Origin: Roseovarius sp. MMSF_3350
GTDB taxonomy: Bacteria; Pseudomonadota; Alphaproteobacteria; Rhodobacterales; Rhodobacteraceae
Direction: 5' to 3'
DNA length: 64,000 bases
NCBI RefSeq assembly: GCF_030733425.1
Contig: NZ_JASHIZ010000001.1
Coordinates: 124,001-188,000, forward strand
A program made the position numbers and the translations under genes. The notes under the pieces were generated by a model, which saw only the letters and a program-made list of their open reading frames with translations, was not told the DNA's origin and made no database searches. Positions 36,389 through 45,810 of this stretch are shown piece by piece (position 1 is the stretch's first letter; every line of letters begins with the position of its first letter).

Positions 36389-37322
36389 GCGGCTGATCGT
36401 TCTTGCGGTGCTGTTCGTGGCGTCGGCGGTGGCCTACATGACGGTCGGCGCGCGGGGCAACTGGGGCTTCGTGCTGGAGTTTCGCGGTGCGAAACTGGCG
36501 GCGCTGTGCCTTGTGGCGGTGGCGCTGTCGACCTCGACCGTGCTGTTTCAGACGATCACGCAGAACCGCATCCTGACGCCGTCGATCATGGGCTTCGACG
36601 AGCTTTTCGTGCTGATCGTGGCGATGGGCGTCTTCGTGTTCGGGATGACCGATTACCTTGTCGTCACGTCGTGGGTTCAGTTCGTCGTGTCGCTGGTGCT
36701 GATGACCGGCGCGTCGCTGCTGCTGTTCGGAACGCTGCTGCTACAGGAGCGGCCCGACCTGATGCGGATGATCCTGACCGGGCTGGTGCTGACCGTGCTG
36801 TTCCGGTCGCTGCGCACGCTGCTGGTGCGGATGCTGGACCCCAACGAGTTCAGCGTGGTGCAGGTGTCGTCCTATGCCCGGTTCCACCAGATCGAGACCG
36901 GCCTGCTGGCCATCGCGGCGGCGACCATCGGCGCGGCGCTGGTCGGCGCATGGGTCATGCGGCACCGGCTGGACGTGCTGTCGCTGGGGCGCCAGGCGGC
37001 GATAAACCTGGGCGAGGACGTGCGGCGCGGCACGTTGCAGGTGTTGTTCCTGATCGGCGTACTGGTGTCGGTCGCGACAGCGCTGGTCGGGCCGACGGCG
37101 TTCCTGGGCCTGCTGGTGGTCAGTATCGCCCACGTGGTGACGCCTACAGGGCGGCACGCGGTGCTGCTGGTCTCGGCCGCGCTGATTTCGGGCACGACCC
37201 TGGTCGGGGGGCAGGCCGTGCTGGAGCGCGTGTTCGGTCTGGTGACGCCGCTGACCGTGGTGATCGACCTTGCGGGCGGCGCGCTGTTCCTGGTGCTGGT
37301 GATGAGAGGATTGAGACGATGA
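36378..37322 (+). CDS. FecCD-family siderophore ABC permease
   Basis: The 314-residue second permease subunit, FatC/YclO type, has a similar helix layout. It has R-G-A-K-L-A-A-L-C-L-V near residue 34 and the coupling G-P-T-A-F-L-G-L-L-V-V near 238. It is expected to pair with the preceding subunit as a heterodimer in the inner membrane. Its stop overlaps the ATPase start (ATGA). Confidence 0.92.
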   Translation: MHRRRLIVLAVLFVASAVAYMTVGARGNWGFVLEFRGAKLAALCLVAVALSTSTVLFQTITQNRILTPSIMGFDELFVLIVAMGVFVFGMTDYLVVTSWVQFVVSLVLMTGASLLLFGTLLLQERPDLMRMILTGLVLTVLFRSLRTLLVRMLDPNEFSVVQVSSYARFHQIETGLLAIAAATIGAALVGAWVMRHRLDVLSLGRQAAINLGEDVRRGTLQVLFLIGVLVSVATALVGPTAFLGLLVVSIAHVVTPTGRHAVLLVSAALISGTTLVGGQAVLERVFGLVTPLTVVIDLAGGALFLVLVMRGLRR

Positions 37323-38071
37323 TTTCCGTGACGGGCGTGAGCCACGAATTGGGCGGCAGCACGGTGCTGCACGATATTGAGCTGGAGATACCCAAGGGTA
37401 AGGTGACCGCACTCATTGGTCCGAACGGGGCGGGCAAGAGCACGCTACTGTCTCTTATCGCGCGGCTGGCGCGGCATCGCACGGGGCGGATCATGGTGGA
37501 CGAGCTGGAGGTGGGCGTCTGCGCGTCGAACACGCTGGCGCGGCGGCTGGCGATTCTGCCGCAAAGTTCCGAAATTGCGCCGCGGCTGACCATCGAAGAG
37601 CTGGTGGCGTTCGGGCGCTACCCGCACCACCTGGGGCGGCCGGGCAAGCACGACCGTGAAAAGATCGCCGAGGCGCTGGCCCTGTTCGACCTGGACCCGC
37701 TGGCGCAGCGGACGCTGGACACGGTGTCGGGCGGGCAGAGGCAGCGGGCGCTGCTGGCCATGATCTTTGCGCAGGACACGGATTACATGCTGCTGGACGA
37801 GCCCCTGAACAATCTGGATATCGCGGCGTCGCGGTCGCTGATGGCGCTGCTGCAGAGGCTGGCGCGAGAGCACGGGCGCACCGTGGTGATCGTGCTGCAT
37901 GACATAAACTATGCCTGTGCCTATGCGGATCATATCGTGACCATGAAAGGGGGGCGGATCGGCCCGCAGGGCGATGCGACCACCCTGGTGGACGGCAGGC
38001 TGATGCACGAGATTTTCGCAACCGACGCGGCGGTGCACAGGATCGGCGGGCGGACCTTCGTGGGGGTCTGA
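37319..38071 (+). CDS. Siderophore ABC transporter ATPase (FatE/YclP type)
   Basis: The 250-residue ATPase has all motifs: Walker A G-P-N-G-A-G-K-S-T at ~35, Q-loop L-P-Q-S-S, signature V-S-G-G-Q-R-Q-R-A, Walker B M-L-L-D-E-P and H-loop V-L-H-D-I-N-Y-A. The true start is the ATG at 37319 overlapping the permease stop. It powers the transporter formed with the two permeases. Confidence 0.94.
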   Translation: MISVTGVSHELGGSTVLHDIELEIPKGKVTALIGPNGAGKSTLLSLIARLARHRTGRIMVDELEVGVCASNTLARRLAILPQSSEIAPRLTIEELVAFGRYPHHLGRPGKHDREKIAEALALFDLDPLAQRTLDTVSGGQRQRALLAMIFAQDTDYMLLDEPLNNLDIAASRSLMALLQRLAREHGRTVVIVLHDINYACAYADHIVTMKGGRIGPQGDATTLVDGRLMHEIFATDAAVHRIGGRTFVGV

Positions 38072-38109
38072 GCCTTCGGCACGGCGACATTGATGCAAAA
38101 ATGCCAGAC

Positions 38110-38220
38110 CGGCCCGTGCTTTGCACGGGATGGTGCTTGCACTTTGCGCGCAGGGGCTTAAACGTCGCCGGATCACCGCCAGGGAAGCATGACCGCACGT
38201 ACCCAGCTTCGACACGATTG
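38110..38220. repeat. Diverged repeat, copy C (candidate)
   Basis: Between the ABC operon and the second receptor, GCCGGATCACCGCCAGGG resembles the core of copy B. The minus-strand frame reads FPGGDPATFK where copy B reads GGDPTAIMK. The match is shorter and weaker than A to B. Confidence 0.3.
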
Positions 38221-38235
38221 AAATGGGACACAGTC

Positions 38236-40191
38236 ATGAACCTCTCTCGCCTCGGCATTCTGTTGATCACGACCGCTTTCCTGCCCGTGCCTGCCGCCTT
38301 TGCGCAGGACGCGGAAGGTGCCACTTTCCTCGGGACGATCCGCATCGGCTCGCCGGAAGCGCAGGCGCTTCTGGGCAATGACGAGATCTCGGAAGAAGAG
38401 ATCGAGCAGCGCAACCCGCAATCCATCCGAGACGTGTTCGACGGGGAAACCTCGGTCACCACCAGCGGCGGGGCGGCGATTGCCAACAAGGTCTTCGTCA
38501 ACGGCATCGAGGAAAGCCTGCTGTCGGTCACCATCGACGGCGCGCGGCAGAACAAGTCGGCGTTTCACCATACCGGGAACGTGCTGATCGACCCTGCGTT
38601 GCTGAAATCTGTCGAGGTCAGCAAGGGGCTGGCGCCGGCGGATGCGGGACCGAATGCGCTGGCCGGTTCGCTGGCCTACGAGACCAAGGACGCCGCCGAC
38701 CTTTTGGAGGATGGCGACAATTTCGGCGGCATGACGACGCTGACGTTTGGTACGAACGAGGACCGGATCCGCGCCGGGCTGACGCTGTTCGGACGCAGCG
38801 GCGGGTTTGAATACCTGCTGAGCGGCACGCGGTCCGACAGTGGCAGTTACGAGGACGGCAGCGGTGTGACCGTTCCCGGCTCGGGGGCGGATCTGACCAG
38901 CTACCTGGGCAAGTTCGCCTATACGTCGCCCACGGGGCACCGCCTGGAATTCGCGGCGTCCCAGACCGAGGACACCGGCCTGCGAGCCGGACAGGTGGGA
39001 CCGGGCGGCATCATCTTCATCCGGCCCGACTTTGCAGGCGTCACCGGACGGCCCAGCGTTCTGGTGCCGGCGTTGTCGAAGCGCACGTCCTATACGCTGA
39101 CCTATACCAAGAACAGTGCCACGGACTGGTTCGATCCGTTCTTCCAGCTGAGCTACAACGAACAGGAGATCGACGCGTCGGGTGTCTTCGGCACGAATGA
39201 AAGCTTCAGCGGGACGTTCAAGAACCGCTTTGCCATTGCCGGCGGGGACCTGTCGGTGGGTGTCGATTTCTTCGACGAGTCCGCCTCGGGTTTCGGCCGT
39301 GGTCCGGGCCCGTTCGGCAGTTCGGGCCGGGAGGATCACTGGAATATCGGGATTTTCGCGCAGGCGCGGCAGGATGTCGGCGAACGCGCCTCGGTGTCCT
39401 ATGGCGCACGCTATGACTGGCAGGAGTTTGAGGCCGCCAATGGCCAGACCTTCAAGGATGACGGGTTCAGCGCCAACGGGTCGGTCGATTTCAAGATCAC
39501 CGATGCGCTGACCCTGAACGCGGGCTATGCCCACAGCTGGGGCGGGTTCGAGTTGGGCGAGGCGGCGCTGATCAATTTCGGCGCGCCGTGGACCTATGCC
39601 GGGTTCACCACGTCGCGGTCGGATGCGGGCCGGATCGGTCTGCGCTACGAGCGGGGACCGTGGCAGCTTAGCGGTGCCTATTTTGAGACCTACGTGAACG
39701 ACATCAACGCCGTACTGCCCACAGGCGGCGACCGGGGTGCCATCGCCGACCTGTCCTCGAAGGGTTGGGAGGCATCGGTCGAATACACGTGGGTCAACGG
39801 GTTCATAAGGGCCAACTACACCGATGCGGATGTCGATCTGAACGGCACGACGATCAGCTCGACAGCGTATTACCTTGGCCGGCCTGTCGGCAAGGCAATC
39901 GCGCTGGAGGGCGCTGTGGACCTCACCGACGAGTGGACGCTTGGTGGCACGGCGGAGATTGCCTTCAAGAACCGCGACACGCCAGTACCGCTGTCGGGCT
40001 ACGAAGTGGCCAACCTGTACGCGACCTATACGCCGAGCAGCTTCGACCGCCTGCAGATGCGGTTGGACGTCCGCAACATCTTTGACAAGACCTACACGAG
40101 TCGCTCGTCCGACGGGGCCGGGCTGGGTAACGTGATCGCGTTGACGGAGCCGGGGCGCTCGGTCAGCCTGACGGCAAACCTCGCGTTCTGA
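38236..40191 (+). CDS. TonB-dependent outer-membrane receptor, paralogue of the 31575 gene
   Basis: The 651-residue receptor has a signal peptide (cleavage near AFAQ), a plug containing V-N-G-I-E-E-S-L-L-S-V-T-I-D-G-A-R-Q-N and L-A-P-A-D-A-G-P-N-A-L, and a barrel ending S-L-T-A-N-L-A-F. Plug and barrel follow the first receptor throughout, so the two arose by duplication and now probably differ in ligand. A longer in-frame extension to 38101 lacks a signal peptide and overlaps the repeat, so the ATG at 38236 is used. Confidence 0.88.
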   Translation: MNLSRLGILLITTAFLPVPAAFAQDAEGATFLGTIRIGSPEAQALLGNDEISEEEIEQRNPQSIRDVFDGETSVTTSGGAAIANKVFVNGIEESLLSVTIDGARQNKSAFHHTGNVLIDPALLKSVEVSKGLAPADAGPNALAGSLAYETKDAADLLEDGDNFGGMTTLTFGTNEDRIRAGLTLFGRSGGFEYLLSGTRSDSGSYEDGSGVTVPGSGADLTSYLGKFAYTSPTGHRLEFAASQTEDTGLRAGQVGPGGIIFIRPDFAGVTGRPSVLVPALSKRTSYTLTYTKNSATDWFDPFFQLSYNEQEIDASGVFGTNESFSGTFKNRFAIAGGDLSVGVDFFDESASGFGRGPGPFGSSGREDHWNIGIFAQARQDVGERASVSYGARYDWQEFEAANGQTFKDDGFSANGSVDFKITDALTLNAGYAHSWGGFELGEAALINFGAPWTYAGFTTSRSDAGRIGLRYERGPWQLSGAYFETYVNDINAVLPTGGDRGAIADLSSKGWEASVEYTWVNGFIRANYTDADVDLNGTTISSTAYYLGRPVGKAIALEGAVDLTDEWTLGGTAEIAFKNRDTPVPLSGYEVANLYATYTPSSFDRLQMRLDVRNIFDKTYTSRSSDGAGLGNVIALTEPGRSVSLTANLAF

Positions 40192-40211
40192 GACGCGTTC
40201 GTTTGCATGAG

Positions 40212-40238
40212 AAGGCCGCCGCTACTGGCGGCGGCCTT
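40212..40238. terminator. Bidirectional terminator hairpin
   Basis: A perfect 11-bp stem AAGGCCGCCGC / GCGGCGGCCTT with a 5-nt loop lies between the convergent receptor and peptidase genes. It could end transcripts from both strands. Confidence 0.7.
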
Positions 40239-40332
40239 CGCATGAGGCTTAGCGAGAGAACGTCCTCCCCTTCACGGCCGATAAGGGTCGCGCAGCTTAT
40301 GGCTGCATCCGCCCATGCTGTTAAACGAAGGT

Positions 40333-41655
40333 TCAGTTGATCGTGCCTGTCAGACCTTCGGGTTGTCCTGTCACGACAAACGTCAGCTTGTCGGGAAGAA
40401 GCCGTTCTCGGGCAACGCGATTGATGTCTTCAAGGGTGACAGCATTCACCTTATCGTTGCGGTTGGCGATGTACTCGGTGCCCAATCCGTCCATTTGCAT
40501 GCCTACGGCAATGTTGGCGATCGTCCCGTTGCCGTCAAAACGCAGCGGGTAGGCGCCGGTAAGATATGTTTTGGCATCGTCCAGTTCTTCCTGGGTGACA
40601 CCGTTTTCGCTAATCCGCTTCCATTCAGCTGCAATGACGTCGACCGCCTCTGCGACGCGGTCATTGGCGGAGGCCACGCTGCCCATCCAGACCTGGGCGT
40701 CGTCCCGGTCCGCGAGATAGGAATAGACACCGTAGGTCAGGCCGCGTTTTTCACGGACTTCCGTCATGAGACGGCTTTCGAAACCGCCACCGCCAAGGAT
40801 ATGGTTCAGGACGAAGGCCGCGAAGAAGTCCGGATCTTCGCGCTCCAGACCGGGTTGCGCGAACAAAGCAACGGATTGCGGCGTGTCGTAATCGACAACC
40901 TTAACCCCCCCGGGCAGATTCAGTGCGGCATCCTCGGGGAGAGGAGCGCCGGTTTCAGGCAGATCAGACAAGAGCTCGTCCAGCAACGAAGACAGCTCTT
41001 CGGCTGTGATGTCGCCGGCGGCGCTCACGTAGAGCCGATCCCGCGCGATGGTGTTCTCATGTGCCGCAAGAATGTCCTCGCGGGTCAAGGCGCTAACCGT
41101 TTCCACCGTGCCGTTTTCGTCGCTACCGTAGGGGTGATCACCATAGAGCAGAGAGGAAAAGCTCGCGCCGGCAATTTCCTGCGGATCCTTTGCGTCCGAT
41201 TGGATAATGGAAATTACCTGCGCGCGCACACGCTCGATCGCTTCTTCGTCGAAACGCGGATCGACGAGCGTATCTTTCAGAAGGTCCATCGAAGCTTCCC
41301 GGTTCTCGGTCAGGAAGCGGGCTGAAACGCCCAGCGAATCCGGACCGGCATCGTAGGAGAATGTCGCGGCCAACCTATCGGTCTCACGGGAAAACGCCCG
41401 TGCGTCCAGGTCGCCGGCGCCTTCTTCGAGAAGCGCTGTCATCAGGTTGACGGCGCCGCGCTTGCCCGGAGCATCCAGGGACGTCCCGCCGCGAAAGCGC
41501 AACTCGAGGGCGACGAATGGAATCGAGTGATCCTCGACCAGCCAGGCGTTGATACCTCCTGGCGTGGTAATTTCCTCGATCTCGACTTCGGCGTGGGCCG
41601 GGAGCGCGGCCAGCAAAAAGATGGCGGACAGGATTAAAGCGGTCAGGCGTTTCAT
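40333..41655 (-). CDS. M16 peptidase-family protein lacking the zinc motif
   Basis: The 440-residue product has a signal peptide (cleavage near AHA) and two M16 half-domains. At the place of the zinc-binding HxxEH it has N-L-M-T-A-L-L-E-E-G-A-G, so it cannot be catalytic alone. The C-terminal half keeps R-L-M-T-E-V-R-E-K-R-G-L-T-Y, the R/Y substrate-binding pattern of M16 partner subunits. It overlaps the active M16 gene upstream by ATGA, so the two probably make a heterodimeric periplasmic peptidase. Confidence 0.9.
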   Translation of the reverse strand: MKRLTALILSAIFLLAALPAHAEVEIEEITTPGGINAWLVEDHSIPFVALELRFRGGTSLDAPGKRGAVNLMTALLEEGAGDLDARAFSRETDRLAATFSYDAGPDSLGVSARFLTENREASMDLLKDTLVDPRFDEEAIERVRAQVISIIQSDAKDPQEIAGASFSSLLYGDHPYGSDENGTVETVSALTREDILAAHENTIARDRLYVSAAGDITAEELSSLLDELLSDLPETGAPLPEDAALNLPGGVKVVDYDTPQSVALFAQPGLEREDPDFFAAFVLNHILGGGGFESRLMTEVREKRGLTYGVYSYLADRDDAQVWMGSVASANDRVAEAVDVIAAEWKRISENGVTQEELDDAKTYLTGAYPLRFDGNGTIANIAVGMQMDGLGTEYIANRNDKVNAVTLEDINRVARERLLPDKLTFVVTGQPEGLTGTIN

Positions 41656-42986
41656 TGGGTCACCTCCTTGGCGGTGATGTAGCCGGTGACGGAGTTGTTA
41701 TCCTGCGAAAAAAGGTCCCGTGCGGCGTTCATGACGTCCTCTGAAGTGACGCCTTCCAGGATATCGGGCCAAGCTTGGATATCTTCTACCGTAAGGCCCT
41801 GGGTCAGTCCCCTGCCGTAGCGATTGGCGATCGAGCCGACATCGTCACGCGCGTAGATTTGCGAAGCACGGATTTGAGTCTTGATACGCTCGAGGCGTTT
41901 CGGCTCGAAGCCCTCGTCAAGAAAGGTTGCGATCACTTCGTCCATCGCGGTTTCTGCCTGTTCGAGCGTTATGCCGGGAGCGGGGACGACAGTAAGGTTG
42001 AAGGTGGTATCGTCGAGTGACGTGCCGCCGTAGAACGCGCCTGTATATACAGCGGTGCGTGTATCAAACTGCAACTTTTCATTCAGGATCGAGGTCGTGC
42101 CATCTCCAAGAATGTCGGCCAGTATCGTCAGCGCCGCGGCAGTCTCCTGGTCCCCGGAATCCCGCTCCGGCGCCAGGTATGAACGTTGCAGGTACGGTTG
42201 CGCGACGCGGGGATCCTCGTAATAAACGCGGCGTTCGGCCAACTGACGAGGTTCCTGCGGCCGACTGCGTTCCGGCAGGTTCGGGTTGGCCGGGATCGGT
42301 TCATAGTATTTTTCGGCCAGGGTACGAACTTCGTCTGGCGTTACGTCACCCGCAACGACCAGGATGGCGTTGTTGGGGGCGTAGTAGGTCTCGTAGTAGT
42401 CCAGCGCGTCGGCAAGTGACAGATCGACCATCTCGTGCTGCCAGCCGATGATAGGGACGCCGTACCGGTGGTTGAGATACTGTGCCGCGCCCTGCTGCTC
42501 GCGGAAAAGGGCAGAAGGATTGTTCTCGATGCGTTGGTTGCGCTCTTCGATGATGACATCGCGTTCGGTCAAGATATCCTCTTCGTCGAGCTGGAGGTTG
42601 ACCATGCGATCGCTCTCCATCTTCATCATCAGTTCAAGGCGATCCGCGGCGACGCGCTGAAGATACGCTGTATAGTCATAGCTCGTGAACGCATTGTCCG
42701 AGCCTCCGTTGCGGGCCACGGTGGAAGAAAACTCTCCCGGGGCCATGTTTTCCGTACCTTTGAACAGTAGATGTTCAAGAAAATGCGCCACGCCCGAAAC
42801 GCCGGGTTTCTCGTCGGCGGAGCCGGCGCGGTACCACACCATGTGCACAACCACCGGAGCGCGGTGGTCTTCGATCACGACGACTTCCATGCCGTTCTTA
42901 AGCGTGAAGCTGGTAACCATGTCATCAGCCACGGCTGTGGTCGCACCAATAATCAGTAGGCATAGGCCGGATAGCCAATTGCGCAT
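41652..42986 (-). CDS. M16 zinc peptidase, active subunit, periplasmic
   Basis: The 444-residue product has a signal peptide from the ATG at 42986 (GGGGAG upstream; an 8-residue longer start is less likely). The inverted zinc motif H-F-L-E-H is at ~68, followed by the downstream glutamate region about 70 residues on. It resembles pitrilysin-like processing peptidases of alphaproteobacteria, relatives of mitochondrial MPP. Its natural substrate is unknown. It is encoded directly before its inactive partner. Confidence 0.92.
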   Translation of the reverse strand: MRNWLSGLCLLIIGATTAVADDMVTSFTLKNGMEVVVIEDHRAPVVVHMVWYRAGSADEKPGVSGVAHFLEHLLFKGTENMAPGEFSSTVARNGGSDNAFTSYDYTAYLQRVAADRLELMMKMESDRMVNLQLDEEDILTERDVIIEERNQRIENNPSALFREQQGAAQYLNHRYGVPIIGWQHEMVDLSLADALDYYETYYAPNNAILVVAGDVTPDEVRTLAEKYYEPIPANPNLPERSRPQEPRQLAERRVYYEDPRVAQPYLQRSYLAPERDSGDQETAAALTILADILGDGTTSILNEKLQFDTRTAVYTGAFYGGTSLDDTTFNLTVVPAPGITLEQAETAMDEVIATFLDEGFEPKRLERIKTQIRASQIYARDDVGSIANRYGRGLTQGLTVEDIQAWPDILEGVTSEDVMNAARDLFSQDNNSVTGYITAKEVTQ

Positions 42987-43084
42987 AAATTTCTCCCCTG
43001 CAGTCAGCATGACGTTGCACTGAAGATACGCTGCGCCAAAGGCGATTCAACTGTTCTGACTTTGTTGTGAGCGCGCGAGAGGCG

Positions 43085-43615
43085 TCAGCGGCGTCCAGCG
43101 TCCGGCGGGTACGAGGGCGTCGGAACCCCGATCCGGCGCAGTCGGGTCGCCTCGGCGTTCGAATCCAACCACTGGCGTCTGTACGCAAGGTTGTAGTCGT
43201 CGTTTCTGCCGATGTTCAGGATGTTGACACGGCCACGCTGGCGGCGGATCTCGACATCCTCGCGGGCAAGGGTCTGACGAATGCCCGGCACCACCCCAAA
43301 GCGGTTGGCATAGTTGACAAGCCCGCCATCGGCTTGGCCGATCCCGGTATTGGCAAGCGCGGCGGGATTGCCGCCAAGCGCGGCCACGCCATCACCTCGG
43401 GGGGTCGGATCGGTGATATTGGTCCCGCCGGGCGTGGGGGCGGGCAGGGTCGAATAGCTGTCGGGCGCCTGAAGGGGTTTTCCGGGGACGATGTTGAACT
43501 CCTCGGGTCCATTGCCCGTGTTCTTGATCCGCGAAAGCGTGATGTCCCTGTCGCGTCCACCGCAGGCGGTGACCGCCATCGCGAGGGTCAAGACCAAAAT
43601 CGCCGGAAGTTTCAT
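43085..43615 (-). CDS. DUF3035 lipoprotein
   Basis: The 176-residue lipoprotein has the lipobox V-T-A-C (Cys18), then a Pro/Gly-rich domain with E-F-N-I-V-P-G-K-P-L-Q-A-P and a basic, Tyr-rich C-terminal region (N-L-A-Y-R-R-Q). The family is typical of alphaproteobacteria and commonly follows lspA. Function unknown; often misannotated as a dehydrogenase component. It lies between lspA and the M16 genes on the same strand. Confidence 0.87.
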   Translation of the reverse strand: MKLPAILVLTLAMAVTACGGRDRDITLSRIKNTGNGPEEFNIVPGKPLQAPDSYSTLPAPTPGGTNITDPTPRGDGVAALGGNPAALANTGIGQADGGLVNYANRFGVVPGIRQTLAREDVEIRRQRGRVNILNIGRNDDYNLAYRRQWLDSNAEATRLRRIGVPTPSYPPDAGRR

Positions 43616-43665
43616 TATTCACTCCTGCTTCGTTCCGTCAGCCATATCGCATTCGGCCTGGAACG

Positions 43666-44130
43666 TCACGCCGCCTTTTTGCTGTCCGCGCTGAAGATTA
43701 CCATGCCGAAGGCGCCTATGAAAACGGCGATATCTGCAACGTTAAAAGAGGTCGGATTGGTGAAACCGCAACATGACATGTTGAGGAAATCAGCAACGGC
43801 GCCATAGATCAGGCGGTCGATGACATTGCCCAGGGCGCCTCCCACCAGGAGACCAGCCGATATCTGTTGCCATCGGCCATGCGGGTCAGACCAGACCCAC
43901 CACAGCACGGCGGCAACAATCACAAGTGCCACGGTGATCCATATCCAGGGGCTGGCTCCGGCGAACGCGCCAAAGTTGATCCCCGTGTTCCAGGCCATCT
44001 CGAGATTGAGGTAAGGCGGCAAGACCTCTATCGAGCGGACGGTCTTGAGGTCGAGCACCTGAACCACCCAGTATTTCGTGATCTGATCGATCACGAAGAT
44101 GAAACTGGCTACCCAGACTAAGGTGCGCAT
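43666..44130 (-). CDS. lspA: Lipoprotein signal peptidase
   Basis: The 154-residue inner-membrane aspartyl protease has four membrane helices and the two catalytic-Asp motifs: G-N-V-I-D-R-L-I-Y-G near 105 and F-N-V-A-D-I-A near 130. It cleaves prolipoproteins after lipid attachment. GGAGAG precedes the start. Downstream lies the lipoprotein gene DUF3035, one likely substrate. Confidence 0.95.
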   Translation of the reverse strand: MRTLVWVASFIFVIDQITKYWVVQVLDLKTVRSIEVLPPYLNLEMAWNTGINFGAFAGASPWIWITVALVIVAAVLWWVWSDPHGRWQQISAGLLVGGALGNVIDRLIYGAVADFLNMSCCGFTNPTSFNVADIAVFIGAFGMVIFSADSKKAA

Positions 44131-44184
44131 GCTGCTCTCCTTCAGGGTCAGCTTGTACCCGCCAACCGTATTTTAATTAGATCC

Positions 44185-45774
44185 TTAGTGCCGGAAATGG
44201 CGCATACCGGTCAAGACCATCGCCAGGCCGGCCTCGTCAGCGGCGGCAATGACCTCATCGTCGCGCATTGAGCCGCCTGGCTGTATGACCGCGGTGGCCC
44301 CTGCCTCGGCCGCGGTCAGCAAGCCGTCGGGAAAGGGGAAGAACGCGTCGGAGGCAACCACGCTGCCCTGGGTCAACGGTGCGGACAGTCCCAGTTCGGC
44401 GGCCATATCCTCGGCCTTGCGGGCGGCGATGCGGCAACTGTCGACACGGCTCATCTGGCCGGCGCCGACGCCCACGGTCGCGCCGTCCTTGACGTAGACG
44501 ATGGCGTTGGACTTCACGTGTTTGGCCACTTTCCAAGCGAAAAGCATATCGGTCATCTCCCGATCGGTCGGGACGCGTTTGGTCACGACCTTCAGATCGC
44601 CTGCCGATATCTGTCCGCTGTCCTTGTCCTGCACCAGATAACCGCCCGAAACCTGCTTGAGCATCAGCGCGGCCTCTGCCGGGTCGGCAATGCCATCGGT
44701 GGTGAGCAGGCGCAGGTTCTTTTTATTGGCAAACACACTCATTGCGTCGTCGTCTGCCCCTGGAGCGATCACGACCTCGGTGAAGATGCCAGCGATCTCT
44801 TCCGCTGTGGGCCCGTCAAGCGGCTGGTTCAGGGCAATGATGCCGCCAAAGGCGGAGGTACGGTCACAGTCGAAGGCGCGCATGTAGGCCTCTTTCAACG
44901 TACCGGCGCGGGCCACGCCGCAGGGATTGGCATGCTTGATGATCGCACAAGCCGGGCCGTCCGATGCCGCAAATTCGCTGACTAGCTCGAACGCTGCATC
45001 GGTGTCGTTGATATTGTTGTAGCTGAGTTCCTTGCCTTGCACCTGCCGAGCGGTGGCCACACCGGGGCGGACGGAGCCATCGGTGTAGAATGCAGCGCTC
45101 TGGTGCGGGTTTTCGCCATAGCGGAGGGTCTGGGCAAGCTCTCCGGCCACAGCGCGGCGGCGCGGTGCGGGCTCGTTCAGTGCCTTGGCCATCCAGCCCG
45201 AGACAGCGGCATCATAGGCGCCTGTGCGGGCATAGGCACTGAGTGCCAATTTCTGGCGGAAGGCATAGGTCGTCTGGCCGTCATTGGCATTGAGCTCGGC
45301 CATTAGCGCCTCGTAATCCCGGACATCCACTACAACGTTGACGAAGGCGTGGTTCTTGGCCGCCGCGCGGATCATGGCGGGACCGCCAATGTCAATATTC
45401 TCGATGCAGGTGGCGTAATCCGCGTCCTTGGCGACGGTTTCCTCGAACGGGTAGAGGTTGACGACCAACAGGTCGATCGGGGCGATCCCGTGTTCCGTCA
45501 TTGATGAAAGGTGCTCGTCATTGTCGCGCAGTGCCAGAAGGCCACCATGCACCATCGGGTGCAGCGTCTTCACCCGGCCGTCCATCATCTCGGGAAAACC
45601 GGTCACTTCTGCAACATCGCGCACGTCGAGACCCGCGTCGCGCAACGCTTTGGCGCTTCCGCCGGTCGACAGAAGCTCGATGCCGCGTTCAGCCAGGGCA
45701 CGCCCCAGATCGACCAGTCCGGTCTTGTCGGATACGGAAAGAAGGGCGCGGCGCACGGGGGCGAGATCGGTCAT
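44185..45774 (-). CDS. purH: Bifunctional AICAR formyltransferase / IMP cyclohydrolase
   Basis: The 529-residue enzyme carries out the last two steps of de novo purine synthesis. The N-terminal MGS-like cyclohydrolase domain opens [12 protein letters not shown]. The formyltransferase domain follows with K-H-A-N-P-C-G-V-A and the C-terminal [10 protein letters not shown]. Full length. Between the heparinase-like gene and lspA on the same strand. Confidence 0.96.
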   Translation of the reverse strand: MTDLAPVRRALLSVSDKTGLVDLGRALAERGIELLSTGGSAKALRDAGLDVRDVAEVTGFPEMMDGRVKTLHPMVHGGLLALRDNDEHLSSMTEHGIAPIDLLVVNLYPFEETVAKDADYATCIENIDIGGPAMIRAAAKNHAFVNVVVDVRDYEALMAELNANDGQTTYAFRQKLALSAYARTGAYDAAVSGWMAKALNEPAPRRRAVAGELAQTLRYGENPHQSAAFYTDGSVRPGVATARQVQGKELSYNNINDTDAAFELVSEFAASDGPACAIIKHANPCGVARAGTLKEAYMRAFDCDRTSAFGGIIALNQPLDGPTAEEIAGIFTEVVIAPGADDDAMSVFANKKNLRLLTTDGIADPAEAALMLKQVSGGYLVQDKDSGQISAGDLKVVTKRVPTDREMTDMLFAWKVAKHVKSNAIVYVKDGATVGVGAGQMSRVDSCRIAARKAEDMAAELGLSAPLTQGSVVASDAFFPFPDGLLTAAEAGATAVIQPGGSMRDDEVIAAADEAGLAMVLTGMRHFRH

Positions 45775-45810
45775 TAAGCAAGTCTTCCTTGTGGCAGTCT
45801 TCGGGTCAGG

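Noticed and set aside
36506..37318. Long N-terminal extension of the siderophore ATPase
   Set aside because: It is out of frame with the real permease in the same place and has no homologous content; the ATG at 37319 gives a standard ATPase.
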